Source: an uncultured Hymenobacter sp. (GTDB lineage: Bacteria; Bacteroidota; Bacteroidia; Cytophagales; Hymenobacteraceae). Taken from it: a DNA stretch of 64,000 nt. Below the pieces are notes generated by a model. The model worked only from the letters and a program-made list of their open reading frames with translations, did not search any database and was not told where the DNA came from. Below are positions 18,998 through 26,522 of this stretch, one piece after another. Location: positions 62,001-126,000 of the forward strand of contig CAJYPK010000022.1 in the NCBI GenBank assembly GCA_913776615.1, in the 5' to 3' direction. The translations under genes and the position numbers were made by a program. Each line of letters begins with the position of its first letter. Position 1 is the stretch's first letter.

Positions 18998-19005
18998 CAA
19001 AGGTA
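18998..19005 (-). promoter_or_regulatory. -7 box for M16 peptidase gene
   Basis: TACCTTTG on the minus strand, exact match to TAnnTTTG. No TTG lies at the ideal 19-base distance; one lies 24 bases upstream. It decides the start codon of the M16 gene. Confidence 0.55.
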
Positions 19006-19264
19006 GAAGTTCGTGCGGGGAATAAAAAACAAAAAAATCAATTCCGCGGTGCTACCTTGCAAGGTTGCGGACTAGCCACTAGTGGCTTCAAAGACACGCG
19101 CTTGCCCGCCAACGTTGCGGCGGTGACAATAAAAAACTGAGCCGTGTTGCTACGCTGGTCGGCACCCCGTCCGGTGAGTTAGAGCCTGCCGGGTTATACA
19201 TTGTCCAGCTTCGATAATTGGGTCAGTGCTCCCGGCAATTCGAAGCCTAACATTCAGCAGCCAC
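19006..19264. other. intergenic stretch, no gene seen
   Basis: Contains short palindromes (AGCCACTAGTGGCT at 19074-19087; a hairpin CTTCG...CGAAG at about 19209-19245) but no promoter, reading frame or recognised RNA motif. Confidence 0.4.
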
Positions 19265-19304
19265 AAAAAACCGCCCGGCCAAAACTTAAGTTGACCGGGC
19301 GGTT
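19265..19304 (-). terminator. terminator downstream of DEAD-box helicase gene
   Basis: Strong stem AACCGCCCGG / CCGGGCGGTT followed by six T residues on the minus strand. It would end the helicase transcript after a 3' region of about 250 bases that contains the R5 repeat. Confidence 0.7.
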
Positions 19305-19383
19305 CTGCTACGTTCTAAAAACTATGGCCGATAACGCAGGGCCGTGCCCCATGCTGGCTCACCACAGGCCTGATGGATTGCCC

Positions 19384-19557
19384 TCAGAAGTTGTTTAAGT
19401 TATTGCCAGCTTTCTGAAAATTATCTGTCATTGCGAGCGCAGCGAAGCAATCACATCCGTACGGCTGAGCTGGACAGGTGCGATTGCTTCGCTGCGCTCG
19501 CGAGGACAAACGATGCAGCTAATGCAAATGACTTATTAGCTATTGTTAGTCAACGCT
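19384..19557. repeat. R5 repeat element
   Basis: Homologous over about 160 bp to 24838-24999: AAGTTGTTTAAGTTATTGCC..., then TGTCATTGCGAGCGCAGCGA and an inverted arm GATTGCTTCGCTGCGCTCGC. Internal hairpin arms are about 20 bp. Confidence 0.8.
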
Positions 19558-19558
19558 A

Positions 19559-21310
19559 TCACTCGGCACTGGGAGCATCCGGTGTATTGGCTGTCGGAGT
19601 AGTGGCCGTCCCATCAGCTGGGCGAGGGCCTTTGCCCCGGTTACGGCCCCCACGCTTGCGGCGGCGCTGCCCACTGGGCTTGTCGCCCTCAGTGCCGGGC
19701 TCGCGTTGAGCGGCGTCGGTGGGGCTGCCTTCCGGGCGGGGCTGACGGGGCGGACGCGGGGCGCGGGGTGCTTGGTCGGTGGCTTCCTTGGCTTCGCCTT
19801 CGGGCCGGGGCGCGCGGGGCGGACGAGCTTCGCGGGGCGGGGCCACGTAGGCGGCTACCGGCGTTTGGCCGGCATCGATGGCGGCCAGGCGGGCGGCGGC
19901 GGTGGCCAGGCGCTCAGCGCGTTGCGGGTCGTTTTTGGCCTCGCCTTCGCGGCGGGGACCGCGGTCGCGACCACCACGGCGGTCACCTTCGGCGCGGGGC
20001 GGCCGGCCTTCGCCGTTGCTGCTACCCTCACGGCGGGGGCCGCGGTCACGGCCGCCACTGCCACCCCGGCCGCCTTCGCGGGAACCACTCTTGCCGCGCA
20101 GGCCGCTGAAGCGCTTGGGGTCAAACTCGGGCGCGGGGCCGTAGCCCAGGCCTTCGGTAATAGCCTGCTTCTCAATCTCGCGCTCGATGAGCTTCTCGAT
20201 TTTGACGATGCGGTCCTGATCCTGATCGGCAATGAACGTGATGGCCGTACCGGTGGTAGCGGCGCGGGCCGTGCGGCCGATGCGGTGCACGTAGTCCTCG
20301 GCAGCGCGCGGCACGTCGAAATTGACCACGTGGCTCAGCGAGTCGATGTCGATGCCCCGGCTCAGCACGTCGGTGGCCACGAGGATGGGAAACTGCTTGT
20401 TTTTGAACGCCCGCATGGTTTGCTCACGCTCCTCCTGGGTGCGGTCCGAGCTGATGCCCTGGGCCGGGTAGCCCAGCTTGTTGAGCGAGCGCACGATGCC
20501 GGCCACGGCCGCTTTCTTGCTGGTAAAGAGCACCATGCTCTGCACGTCCTGGGCCTTGATAAGGTGTTCCAGCACGGGCAGCTTCTGGTGGTCGAAGGTC
20601 ATGTAAAACTGCTGGTTGATACCGGCCGCGGGCTTGCTCACGGCCAGCCGGATTTCGTCGGGCTGCTGCAAAATCTGCTGCGAGAAGTCACGGATTTTAT
20701 TCGGCATGGTGGCCGAGAACAGCAGCGTCTGGCGATTCTTGGGCAGTTGCCGCACGATGTTCAGAATATCGTCGGAGAAGCCCATGTCCATCATCTTATC
20801 GGCCTCGTCGAGCACCAAATACTTGAGATCGTCGAACTTGACGTACCCGAGCTGCATGTGGGCGATGAGGCGGCCGGGCGTGGCGATGATGATGTCGGCC
20901 CCGCTCGTGAGCGCCCGCTTCTGCTGCTCCCAGTTCTCCGATTTGCCGCCGCCGTAAATGGCGATGGATGAGGCTTCTACGAAATAGCCGAAGCCGGTTA
21001 CCTGCTCGTCGATCTGGGTGGCCAGCTCGCGGGTGGGCACCAGCACCAGCGTCGAGGTCTTGCCGTGCTTGGCGTGCGAAATCTTGTCGAGCAGCGGCAC
21101 GAGGTAGGCCGCCGTTTTGCCGGTACCAGTCTGAGCACAGGCAATGAGGTCTTTGCCGGCCAGGATTTTAGGAATTGCCTGCTCCTGAATGGGCGTGGCG
21201 TTGAGGTAGTTCATGGCGTCCACGCCGGCCAGCAGGTCGTCGTGGAGGTTGAAATCGTGGAAAGTCAAGAGCGCAGCTAATGAAGTGAATAAATGGGGCT
21301 GACCTTGCAT
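19559..21310 (-). CDS. DEAD-box RNA helicase, RhlE-like, with long R/G/P-rich tail
   Basis: ATP-dependent RNA helicase of 583 residues. Motifs in order: Q-motif region TPIQEQAIPKIL, motif I AQTGTGKT, Ia PTRELA, II DEAD, III SAT, and in the second RecA domain TDVLSRGIDID and HRIGRTAR. After about residue 400 the chain becomes low-complexity (GGRGGSGGRDRGPRREG, then RPPRAPRPEG repeats and a basic RRRKRGGRNRGKG block), a likely RNA-binding disordered tail. The ATG at 21310 lies about 26 bases after a predicted transcript start (TACCTTTG at 21342-21349), so it is kept as start. Cold-shock or ribosome-assembly roles are typical for the family. Confidence 0.9.
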   Translation of the reverse strand: MQGQPHLFTSLAALLTFHDFNLHDDLLAGVDAMNYLNATPIQEQAIPKILAGKDLIACAQTGTGKTAAYLVPLLDKISHAKHGKTSTLVLVPTRELATQIDEQVTGFGYFVEASSIAIYGGGKSENWEQQKRALTSGADIIIATPGRLIAHMQLGYVKFDDLKYLVLDEADKMMDMGFSDDILNIVRQLPKNRQTLLFSATMPNKIRDFSQQILQQPDEIRLAVSKPAAGINQQFYMTFDHQKLPVLEHLIKAQDVQSMVLFTSKKAAVAGIVRSLNKLGYPAQGISSDRTQEEREQTMRAFKNKQFPILVATDVLSRGIDIDSLSHVVNFDVPRAAEDYVHRIGRTARAATTGTAITFIADQDQDRIVKIEKLIEREIEKQAITEGLGYGPAPEFDPKRFSGLRGKSGSREGGRGGSGGRDRGPRREGSSNGEGRPPRAEGDRRGGRDRGPRREGEAKNDPQRAERLATAAARLAAIDAGQTPVAAYVAPPREARPPRAPRPEGEAKEATDQAPRAPRPPRQPRPEGSPTDAAQREPGTEGDKPSGQRRRKRGGRNRGKGPRPADGTATTPTANTPDAPSAE

Positions 21311-21341
21311 TTCCCGGTCAGCAAAACCGCTTGATTTAGAA

Positions 21342-21349
21342 CAAAGGTA
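21342..21349 (-). promoter_or_regulatory. -7 box for helicase gene
   Basis: TACCTTTG on the minus strand; the ATG at 21310 follows after about 32 bases. No clear -33 TTG. Confidence 0.5.
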
Positions 21350-21382
21350 AGCCGGATAAGTGCCCGGGTTGTCGCCGTACGC

Positions 21383-21460
21383 GTAGGGTAAGCTTTAGCT
21401 TGCCCGGCATCAGGGGAGTCGTGGCCCACCAGACGCCGGGCAAGCTAAAGCTTACCCTAC
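21383..21460. repeat. R4 inverted-repeat element
   Basis: Arms GTAGGGTAAGCTTTAGCTTG plus CCCGGC and the inverted GCCGGGCAAGCTAAAGCTTACCCTAC. Same family at 36121-36198 and, diverged, at 37501-37558. Confidence 0.88.
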
Positions 21461-21468
21461 ATTTTTTC

Positions 21469-22221
21469 ATGGCTCTTGACCGATTTTCTGCGCAGGCGGC
21501 GCAGTATGCGCGCTACCGCATCGACTATCCGGCCGAACTTTATACCTGGCTTTTACCGCAGGTGACCAACCATCTGCGGGCCTGGGACTGCGCCACCGGC
21601 AACGGCCAGGTGGCGGCCGTGCTGGCCCGGCACTTTCGCGAGGTAGAGGCGACTGACTTGAGCAGCAGTCAGCTGGCCCAGGCCCCGCAACTACCCAACG
21701 TGCATTATCAGGTAGCCACGGCCGAGCGCACGCCTTTTCCCGACGAGTACTTTGACCTGATCACCGTGGCACAGGCCGTGCACTGGTTTGAGCCCGAAGC
21801 TTACCACCGCGAAGTGCGGCGCGTGGCTAGCCCCGGGGCCGTGCTGGCCGAATGGGGCTACGGGCTGGGGCTCACCGGCCAGCCGGAGCTGGATGCACTC
21901 ATCCGGCGCTTTCACGACGACATCGTGGGGCCGTACTGGGATGCTAACCGCTGGCACGTGCTGGACGAATACGCCCGGCTGCCCTTCCCGTTTGCGCGGG
22001 TGCAGCGGGCGCGTTTTGCGGTGCGTAAGCAGTGGTCGGCGACGTGGTACCTGGATTATCTGCGCACGTGGTCGGCGGTGGCCAACTACGGCCGCCAGCA
22101 CAACGGGGCCGATGCCGTGCAGCTAGTGGCCACCGAGCTGATGCGTTTGTGGGGCGCGGGCGAGCGCGAAATTGCGTTCCCAATCTTCGCCCGGGCGGGC
22201 GTGGTGGAAGCGCCCAGGTAG
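21469..22221 (+). CDS. class I SAM-dependent methyltransferase
   Basis: 250 residues. The SAM-binding motif I is WDCATGNGQVAAVLA (about 42-56), followed by the acidic EATDLS and motif-II-like YFDLITVAQAVHWFEPEAYHREVRRV, typical of the UbiE/trans-aconitate methyltransferase-like group. The substrate is unknown. The ATG at 21469 was chosen because the in-frame ATG at 21400 lies inside the R4 repeat. A CoA transferase gene follows after 60 bases. Confidence 0.85.
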   Translation: MALDRFSAQAAQYARYRIDYPAELYTWLLPQVTNHLRAWDCATGNGQVAAVLARHFREVEATDLSSSQLAQAPQLPNVHYQVATAERTPFPDEYFDLITVAQAVHWFEPEAYHREVRRVASPGAVLAEWGYGLGLTGQPELDALIRRFHDDIVGPYWDANRWHVLDEYARLPFPFARVQRARFAVRKQWSATWYLDYLRTWSAVANYGRQHNGADAVQLVATELMRLWGAGEREIAFPIFARAGVVEAPR

Positions 22222-22281
22222 CCGCCGTAATAAACTTGCGCCGGGGGCGATGTAGCCCTCATTCACCCCGTTCTGTAACTC

Positions 22282-23424
22282 ATGACCCCTCCCCTTCCCT
22301 TCGCCGGCCTGCGCGTGCTGGAGCTGGCCGCCGTGCTGGCGGGCCCGCAGGTGGGCCAGTTTTTTGCCGAACTAGGCGCGGCCGTGCTGAAGGTCGAGCC
22401 CCCGACCGGCGACGTTACCCGCACCTGGCGCACGGCCGGCGACGACCCCGAAAGCTCGGTATCGGCCTACTTTGCGGCGTCTAACTGGGGGAAAACTTCC
22501 GTGGTGCTCGATCTCACCGAGCCCGGGGCCCGGGGCGAGCTGCTGCGCCTGGCCGCCGGGGCCGACGTACTCATTGCCAGCTACAAGCCCGGCGATGCCG
22601 AGAAATTAGGCGTCAGCTACGCCGCGCTGGCCGAGGCCAATCCGCGTCTTATTTACGCGCACCTCACCGGCTACGGGCCAGCCAGTCGGCGCGTGGGTTA
22701 CGACGCCGTGTTGCAGGCCGAAACGGGCTTCATGCACCTCAACGCTGCCGGTCCCGCCGACCCACCCCAGAAAATGCCGGTGGCGCTCATCGACCTGCTG
22801 GCCGCTCATCAGCTCAAGGAAGGCATCCTGACGGCGCTGTACCAGCGCGAGAAAACCGCCCGGGGCGCTTACCTCACCGTGAGCCTGCACGACAGCGCGC
22901 TGGCCTCGCTGGCCAATCAGGGTTCAACTTGGCTCACCACCGGCCGCGACCCACTGCCGTTGGGCTCGGGCCACCCCGGCATCGTCCCCTACGGCACCGT
23001 GTATCGGGCGGCCGACGGCCAGCGCCTCGTGCTGGCCGTGGGTACCGATGCGCAGTTCCGACAGCTGTGCCTGGTGCTGATGCGCCCGCACTGGGCCGCT
23101 GAGCCGCGCTTCGCTACCAACCCGGCCCGGGTGCGCCACCGCCACGCACTGGAAGAATTACTGCTGGTGCGCATTGCCGAGCTCAACGGGACGGCGCTGC
23201 TGCACGAGCTAGCCCGGCTGGGGGTGCCAGCCGGCGCGGTACGCACGGTGGGCGAGGCCCTGAGCCAGGAAGCCGCACAGTCTATGCTACTGCCGCCCGC
23301 ACTGCCTGCTTTTCCGTATCCCGGACTGCGCACGGTGGCTTTTCGCAGCAGCACCTGGCCAGCGGCGGGCGCACTTACGGCCCCGCCGACGCTGCCCGGC
23401 GCGGCCGACGGAGCGGACGGGTAA
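22282..23424 (+). CDS. CaiB/BaiF (family III) CoA transferase
   Basis: 380 residues, typical family length. N-terminal LPFAGLRVLELAAVLAGPQVGQFFAELGAAVLKVEPP is diagnostic. The central ALIDLLAAHQLKEGILTALYQRE region carries the catalytic-aspartate position, and AYLTVSLHDSALASL follows. It moves CoA between a donor thioester and a carboxylic acid; the acid is not predictable. It may be co-transcribed with the methyltransferase upstream. Confidence 0.9.
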   Translation: MTPPLPFAGLRVLELAAVLAGPQVGQFFAELGAAVLKVEPPTGDVTRTWRTAGDDPESSVSAYFAASNWGKTSVVLDLTEPGARGELLRLAAGADVLIASYKPGDAEKLGVSYAALAEANPRLIYAHLTGYGPASRRVGYDAVLQAETGFMHLNAAGPADPPQKMPVALIDLLAAHQLKEGILTALYQREKTARGAYLTVSLHDSALASLANQGSTWLTTGRDPLPLGSGHPGIVPYGTVYRAADGQRLVLAVGTDAQFRQLCLVLMRPHWAAEPRFATNPARVRHRHALEELLLVRIAELNGTALLHELARLGVPAGAVRTVGEALSQEAAQSMLLPPALPAFPYPGLRTVAFRSSTWPAAGALTAPPTLPGAADGADG

Positions 23425-23479
23425 GGGAGCGCAACGCCGGGCAGGCCTTTGCCGTTGAGCTATGCCTTACGATTAGCTC

Positions 23480-24754
23480 ATGAACTCTGCCTTTTTATCG
23501 CGCTGCATTGGTATTTTATTGCTGGGTCTGTTACTGTTGGCCCAGCGCCCGGCCCGGGCGTATTCCGTACTGAGCCACCAGGCCAACATCGACTCGTGCT
23601 GGACGCCATGCCTGCTACCGGCCCTGGAGCGGCGCTTCCCGGGCGGTACGGCCGATGAGCTGCGCGACGCCAAGGCATATGCCTACGGGGGCTCCATTAT
23701 TCAGGATATGGGGTACTATCCCTTTGGCTCGGCGCTGTTTACCGATCTGACGCACTACGTGCGCTCGGGCGACTTTGTCGAAAACCTGCTCCGGGAGGCC
23801 AAAGACCGCAACGAGTACGCCTTTGCCCTCGGCGCGCTGGCCCACTACGCGGCCGACATCTACGGGCACGAGGTAGGCATTAATCGCTCGGTACCCCTGC
23901 TGTTTCCTAAGCTCAAGGCGCAGTACGGGCCGGTGGTTACCTACGAGCAGGACCCCGTGGCGCACGGCCGCACCGAATTTGCCTTCGACGTAACGCAGCT
24001 GGCCGCCGGGCGCTACCGCTCGGCGCAGTACCACGGCTTTATCGGCTTCAAAGTGAGCAAGGACGTGCTGGAACGGGCCTTTGCCCGCACGTACGGCCTG
24101 GAGTTGAAGCAAATCATCTTTAACGTGGATCTGGCGCTGGGCTCGTACCGCTTCGCCGTGCGCAACCTCATTCCGCTGGCCAGCCGGGCGGCCTGGCGCG
24201 CCAACCGCCACGAGCTGCGCAAGGTGAACAAGCGCATTCGTCGCCGCGACTACGTGTACAAGCAGAGCAAGGAAGAGTACGAGCGGGAATTCGGCACTAA
24301 CTACGAGCGGCCGGGCTTCGGGGCGCGCATCCTGGCGGGCGTCATTCAAATCTTACCCAAGGTCGGCAAGCTGAAAAGCCTCAAGTTCATCGCGCCCTCG
24401 CCCGAGGCCCAGCGGCTGTTCCGCGCCAGCTTTCACGAGACAGTGGTCAACTACTGCAAGTTTCTTGGGCAGCAAACGGCTACGGCCAACGTAATCAGCC
24501 TGCCCAATACCGATTTCGATACCGGCCATCCCACCCGGCTGGGTGAGTACAGCCTGGCCGACCGCACCTATGGGGAGTGGGTGCGCGAATTAGCCAAAAA
24601 TGACTTCAAGGAAATTTCGGCCCCCATGCGCAAGAATATTCTCGCTTTCTTCGCCGATGCCTCCAGCCAGCCACGCGACCTGGAGGAAAAGGAAAAAGAG
24701 AACCTCGAAAAAACCAAGGAAGCGCTGACCCGGCTACGTGCGCTGAAGCTGTAG
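23480..24754 (+). CDS. exported zinc-dependent phospholipase C-like protein
   Basis: 424 residues with a signal peptide (ending ARA before YSVLSHQAN). The central helical region contains histidine/aspartate pairs expected for the PLC/S1-P1 nuclease zinc site: SHQANID, DLTHYV, GALAHYAADIYGHEVG. The C-terminal part is basic and ends in a charged helix (EEKEKENLEKTKEALTRL). Phospholipid or nucleic-acid phosphoester hydrolysis in the periplasm is likely for the fold, but activity is unproven. Confidence 0.75.
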   Translation: MNSAFLSRCIGILLLGLLLLAQRPARAYSVLSHQANIDSCWTPCLLPALERRFPGGTADELRDAKAYAYGGSIIQDMGYYPFGSALFTDLTHYVRSGDFVENLLREAKDRNEYAFALGALAHYAADIYGHEVGINRSVPLLFPKLKAQYGPVVTYEQDPVAHGRTEFAFDVTQLAAGRYRSAQYHGFIGFKVSKDVLERAFARTYGLELKQIIFNVDLALGSYRFAVRNLIPLASRAAWRANRHELRKVNKRIRRRDYVYKQSKEEYEREFGTNYERPGFGARILAGVIQILPKVGKLKSLKFIAPSPEAQRLFRASFHETVVNYCKFLGQQTATANVISLPNTDFDTGHPTRLGEYSLADRTYGEWVRELAKNDFKEISAPMRKNILAFFADASSQPRDLEEKEKENLEKTKEALTRLRALKL

Positions 24755-24837
24755 CCCGGCCAGCGCCGACTCTTACTTGCTTTAAAACTGCTCAAGCGGC
24801 CTTTGTCGAAGGCTGGGGTACACTAACTCCGAAGCCG

Positions 24838-24999
24838 CCCTGAGAAGCTGTTTTAAGTTACTGCCAGCCCTCTGGAAACTGCCTGTCATTGCGAGCGCCG
24901 CGAAACAATCGCACCTAAATGACTAGGCTGAACAGATGCGATTGCTTCGCGGCACTCGCAGAGAAGGTAGCTAACGTAAACAGCTTCTGAAGCAACTTC
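24838..24999. repeat. R5 repeat element
   Basis: Second copy of the element at 19384-19557, with the same order: GAAGCTGTTTTAAGTTACTGCC, TGTCATTGCGAGCGCCGCGA, spacer, GCGATTGCTTCGCGGC. Confidence 0.8.
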
Positions 25000-25443
25000 T
25001 TAGTCCTCGCCCCGGCCGCTGGGCAGGCCGGGCGGCGGCGTACCCTGGTTACCGCGCAGGGTCGGGATGCCCATTTTTTCTTCCCGCTTCTGTTGGTAAC
25101 GGGCAAATTGGGTGGGGGTAAGCACGTCTTTAAGCTGGTCGAGCCGGGCCAGGCTTACATCGTCGATGTAGCTACGCAGCTTGGCGGGCTCCTGGCTGTA
25201 GCGCTGGCGGGCCGTTTCGACGTTACGCACCGAATTCACATTGATAGCGCGCACCTTTTCCTGTTGGGCGGGCGTGAGGCCCAGCGCCTGGGTCATGTTG
25301 GTGGTGAGGGCTTCGGCCCGGGCCGCGGCAGTTGCGGAGGGGGCAGCGGCTGTCTTCGTCGTGACGGGAGCCATTTTTTGCGCGGCGGCCGGTAGTGCCA
25401 AGCCGAGGCTACACAGCGCTAGTGCAAAAGTCTTAGAATTCAT
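25000..25443 (-). CDS. small periplasmic LTxxQ-like protein
   Basis: 147 residues with a signal peptide (to AAA-Q near residue 22). It has a Thr/Ala-rich linker, then the helical segment ALGLTPAQQEKVRAINVNSV and DVLTPTQFARYQQKREEKMG, the LTxxQ-type motifs found in Spy/CpxP-like proteins. The tail is glycine/proline-rich. A chaperone or envelope-stress role is possible; family membership is an inference from the two LTxxQ motifs. Confidence 0.65.
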   Translation of the reverse strand: MNSKTFALALCSLGLALPAAAQKMAPVTTKTAAAPSATAAARAEALTTNMTQALGLTPAQQEKVRAINVNSVRNVETARQRYSQEPAKLRSYIDDVSLARLDQLKDVLTPTQFARYQQKREEKMGIPTLRGNQGTPPPGLPSGRGED

Positions 25444-25542
25444 AGGGTAAAAGAAATGGGGCCGTAAAGGTCAGGCTGCGCTCTTGCAAACGCTACCTAA
25501 CACGGACAAGAACGGGTTTAGTGCGTGGTAATGCGCTAAAAC

Positions 25543-25577
25543 AAAAAAGGAGCCACTGTTGCGACAGCGGCTCCTTT
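25543..25577 (-). terminator. sus operon terminator
   Basis: Stem AAAGGAGCC-CTGT with its inverted partner ACAG-GGCTCCTTT, loop TGCG, then six T on the minus strand, 20 bases after the susE-like stop. Confidence 0.85.
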
Positions 25578-25596
25578 CCGGAAAAAACAAGCTTCG

Positions 25597-26418
25597 TTAT
25601 CTGATCGTGTAGCTGCCCCCGCTGGCCTTGCCATCGGAAGTAATGGAGCCGGGCGTCAGGACGACGGTGTACGTGCCGGCCGTCGCAATCTGGAGGTTCG
25701 GGCCATCCTGGGTCAGGTTGCCACCAGCGCTGGAAGCCCCCCCGAGGTTGGCTTTCCATTTGCCAGTCGTGGCGTCTTCCCCACCGTAGCGGAACTTGTA
25801 CTCACCGACAACGAAGGGGCCGGTGTACGAGAACGTTTTGCTGGAGCAGTCATAGAGCATAACCACATCGGTGCTCCAGCCCTGGGCTGCCGAGCCAATG
25901 ATCGACCACGCGTTAGCCGAAGCGGGCTGCGGGCAAAACGTGTAGGTAGTCACCGACAGGGGCAACACGTTGGAGACGGTGGTAGAGTTGGAGGCGTAGC
26001 TGGCATTGAGACGTACCTCTACGTCGGTAGCCTTGCCGGGCGCCACGCCCAGCGTATTGAGGGCGGTATTCAGGTCGGCCACGGTCAGTACCGTGCTCGG
26101 GCCGTTACCAGCCGGAATGGAAACCGGCGCTCCAAAGTTGTGGCCCTTGGTATCTACCTGAATAAAGTAGGTAATGGCCGGCTTGTAGGTATCATTGGCG
26201 TTGGACCAGTTGAGCGAGGTTACGGGCGTCCAGGTATAGGTCGCGGCCGTGCGGGCGGCATTGGCCTGCGTCAGCACCACCGCGCTGGTGGTCGAGCTAA
26301 GCGTCGGCGAGTTGCTGGGCGTCAGGGTGGCCTGCACTTCGTCTTTCTTACAAGCCGCGAGGCTCAGCGAAGCGACCGTTACGACCCCGAGCGCAAGTTT
26401 AGTAATCCAGGATTGCAT
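25597..26418 (-). CDS. SusE-like outer-membrane glycan-binding lipoprotein
   Basis: 273 residues. The signal peptide ends in the lipobox SLAAC. The first half (about 30-150) is an Ig/fibronectin-like SusE domain (YTWTPVTSLNWSNAND, TYFIQVDTKG). The second half resembles a surface starch-binding module with the WSIIGSAAQGWSTDVVMLYD segment and a C-terminal ATAGTYTVVLTPG strand. It is the third gene of the susCDE operon and probably holds glycans at the cell surface. The susD-susE gap contains a strong hairpin. Confidence 0.85.
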   Translation of the reverse strand: MQSWITKLALGVVTVASLSLAACKKDEVQATLTPSNSPTLSSTTSAVVLTQANAARTAATYTWTPVTSLNWSNANDTYKPAITYFIQVDTKGHNFGAPVSIPAGNGPSTVLTVADLNTALNTLGVAPGKATDVEVRLNASYASNSTTVSNVLPLSVTTYTFCPQPASANAWSIIGSAAQGWSTDVVMLYDCSSKTFSYTGPFVVGEYKFRYGGEDATTGKWKANLGGASSAGGNLTQDGPNLQIATAGTYTVVLTPGSITSDGKASGGSYTIR

Positions 26419-26456
26419 GGGAGTAAATGACTGGTGGGTGGAGAAAGAGAGTAGGT

Positions 26457-26508
26457 TTCTTAGGCGCGGAATATTCTCCCGGGGAAAATAATTCCCGCGC
26501 CTAAGAAG
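26457..26508 (-). promoter_or_regulatory. intercistronic hairpin between susD and susE genes
   Basis: TTCTTAGGCGCGGAAT pairs with ATTCCCGCGCCTAAGAA with one bulge, enclosing a smaller CCCGGGG-centred loop. No T run follows, so it is more likely an RNA-stability or processing element than a terminator. Confidence 0.6.
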
Positions 26509-26522
26509 ACTGTCCGCCGAGC

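Noticed and set aside
19140..19260. Structured RNA such as SRP RNA in front of the hairpin at 19265-19304
   Set aside because: The hairpin has its T run on the minus strand and fits the helicase gene; no SRP core motif or plus-strand promoter was found.
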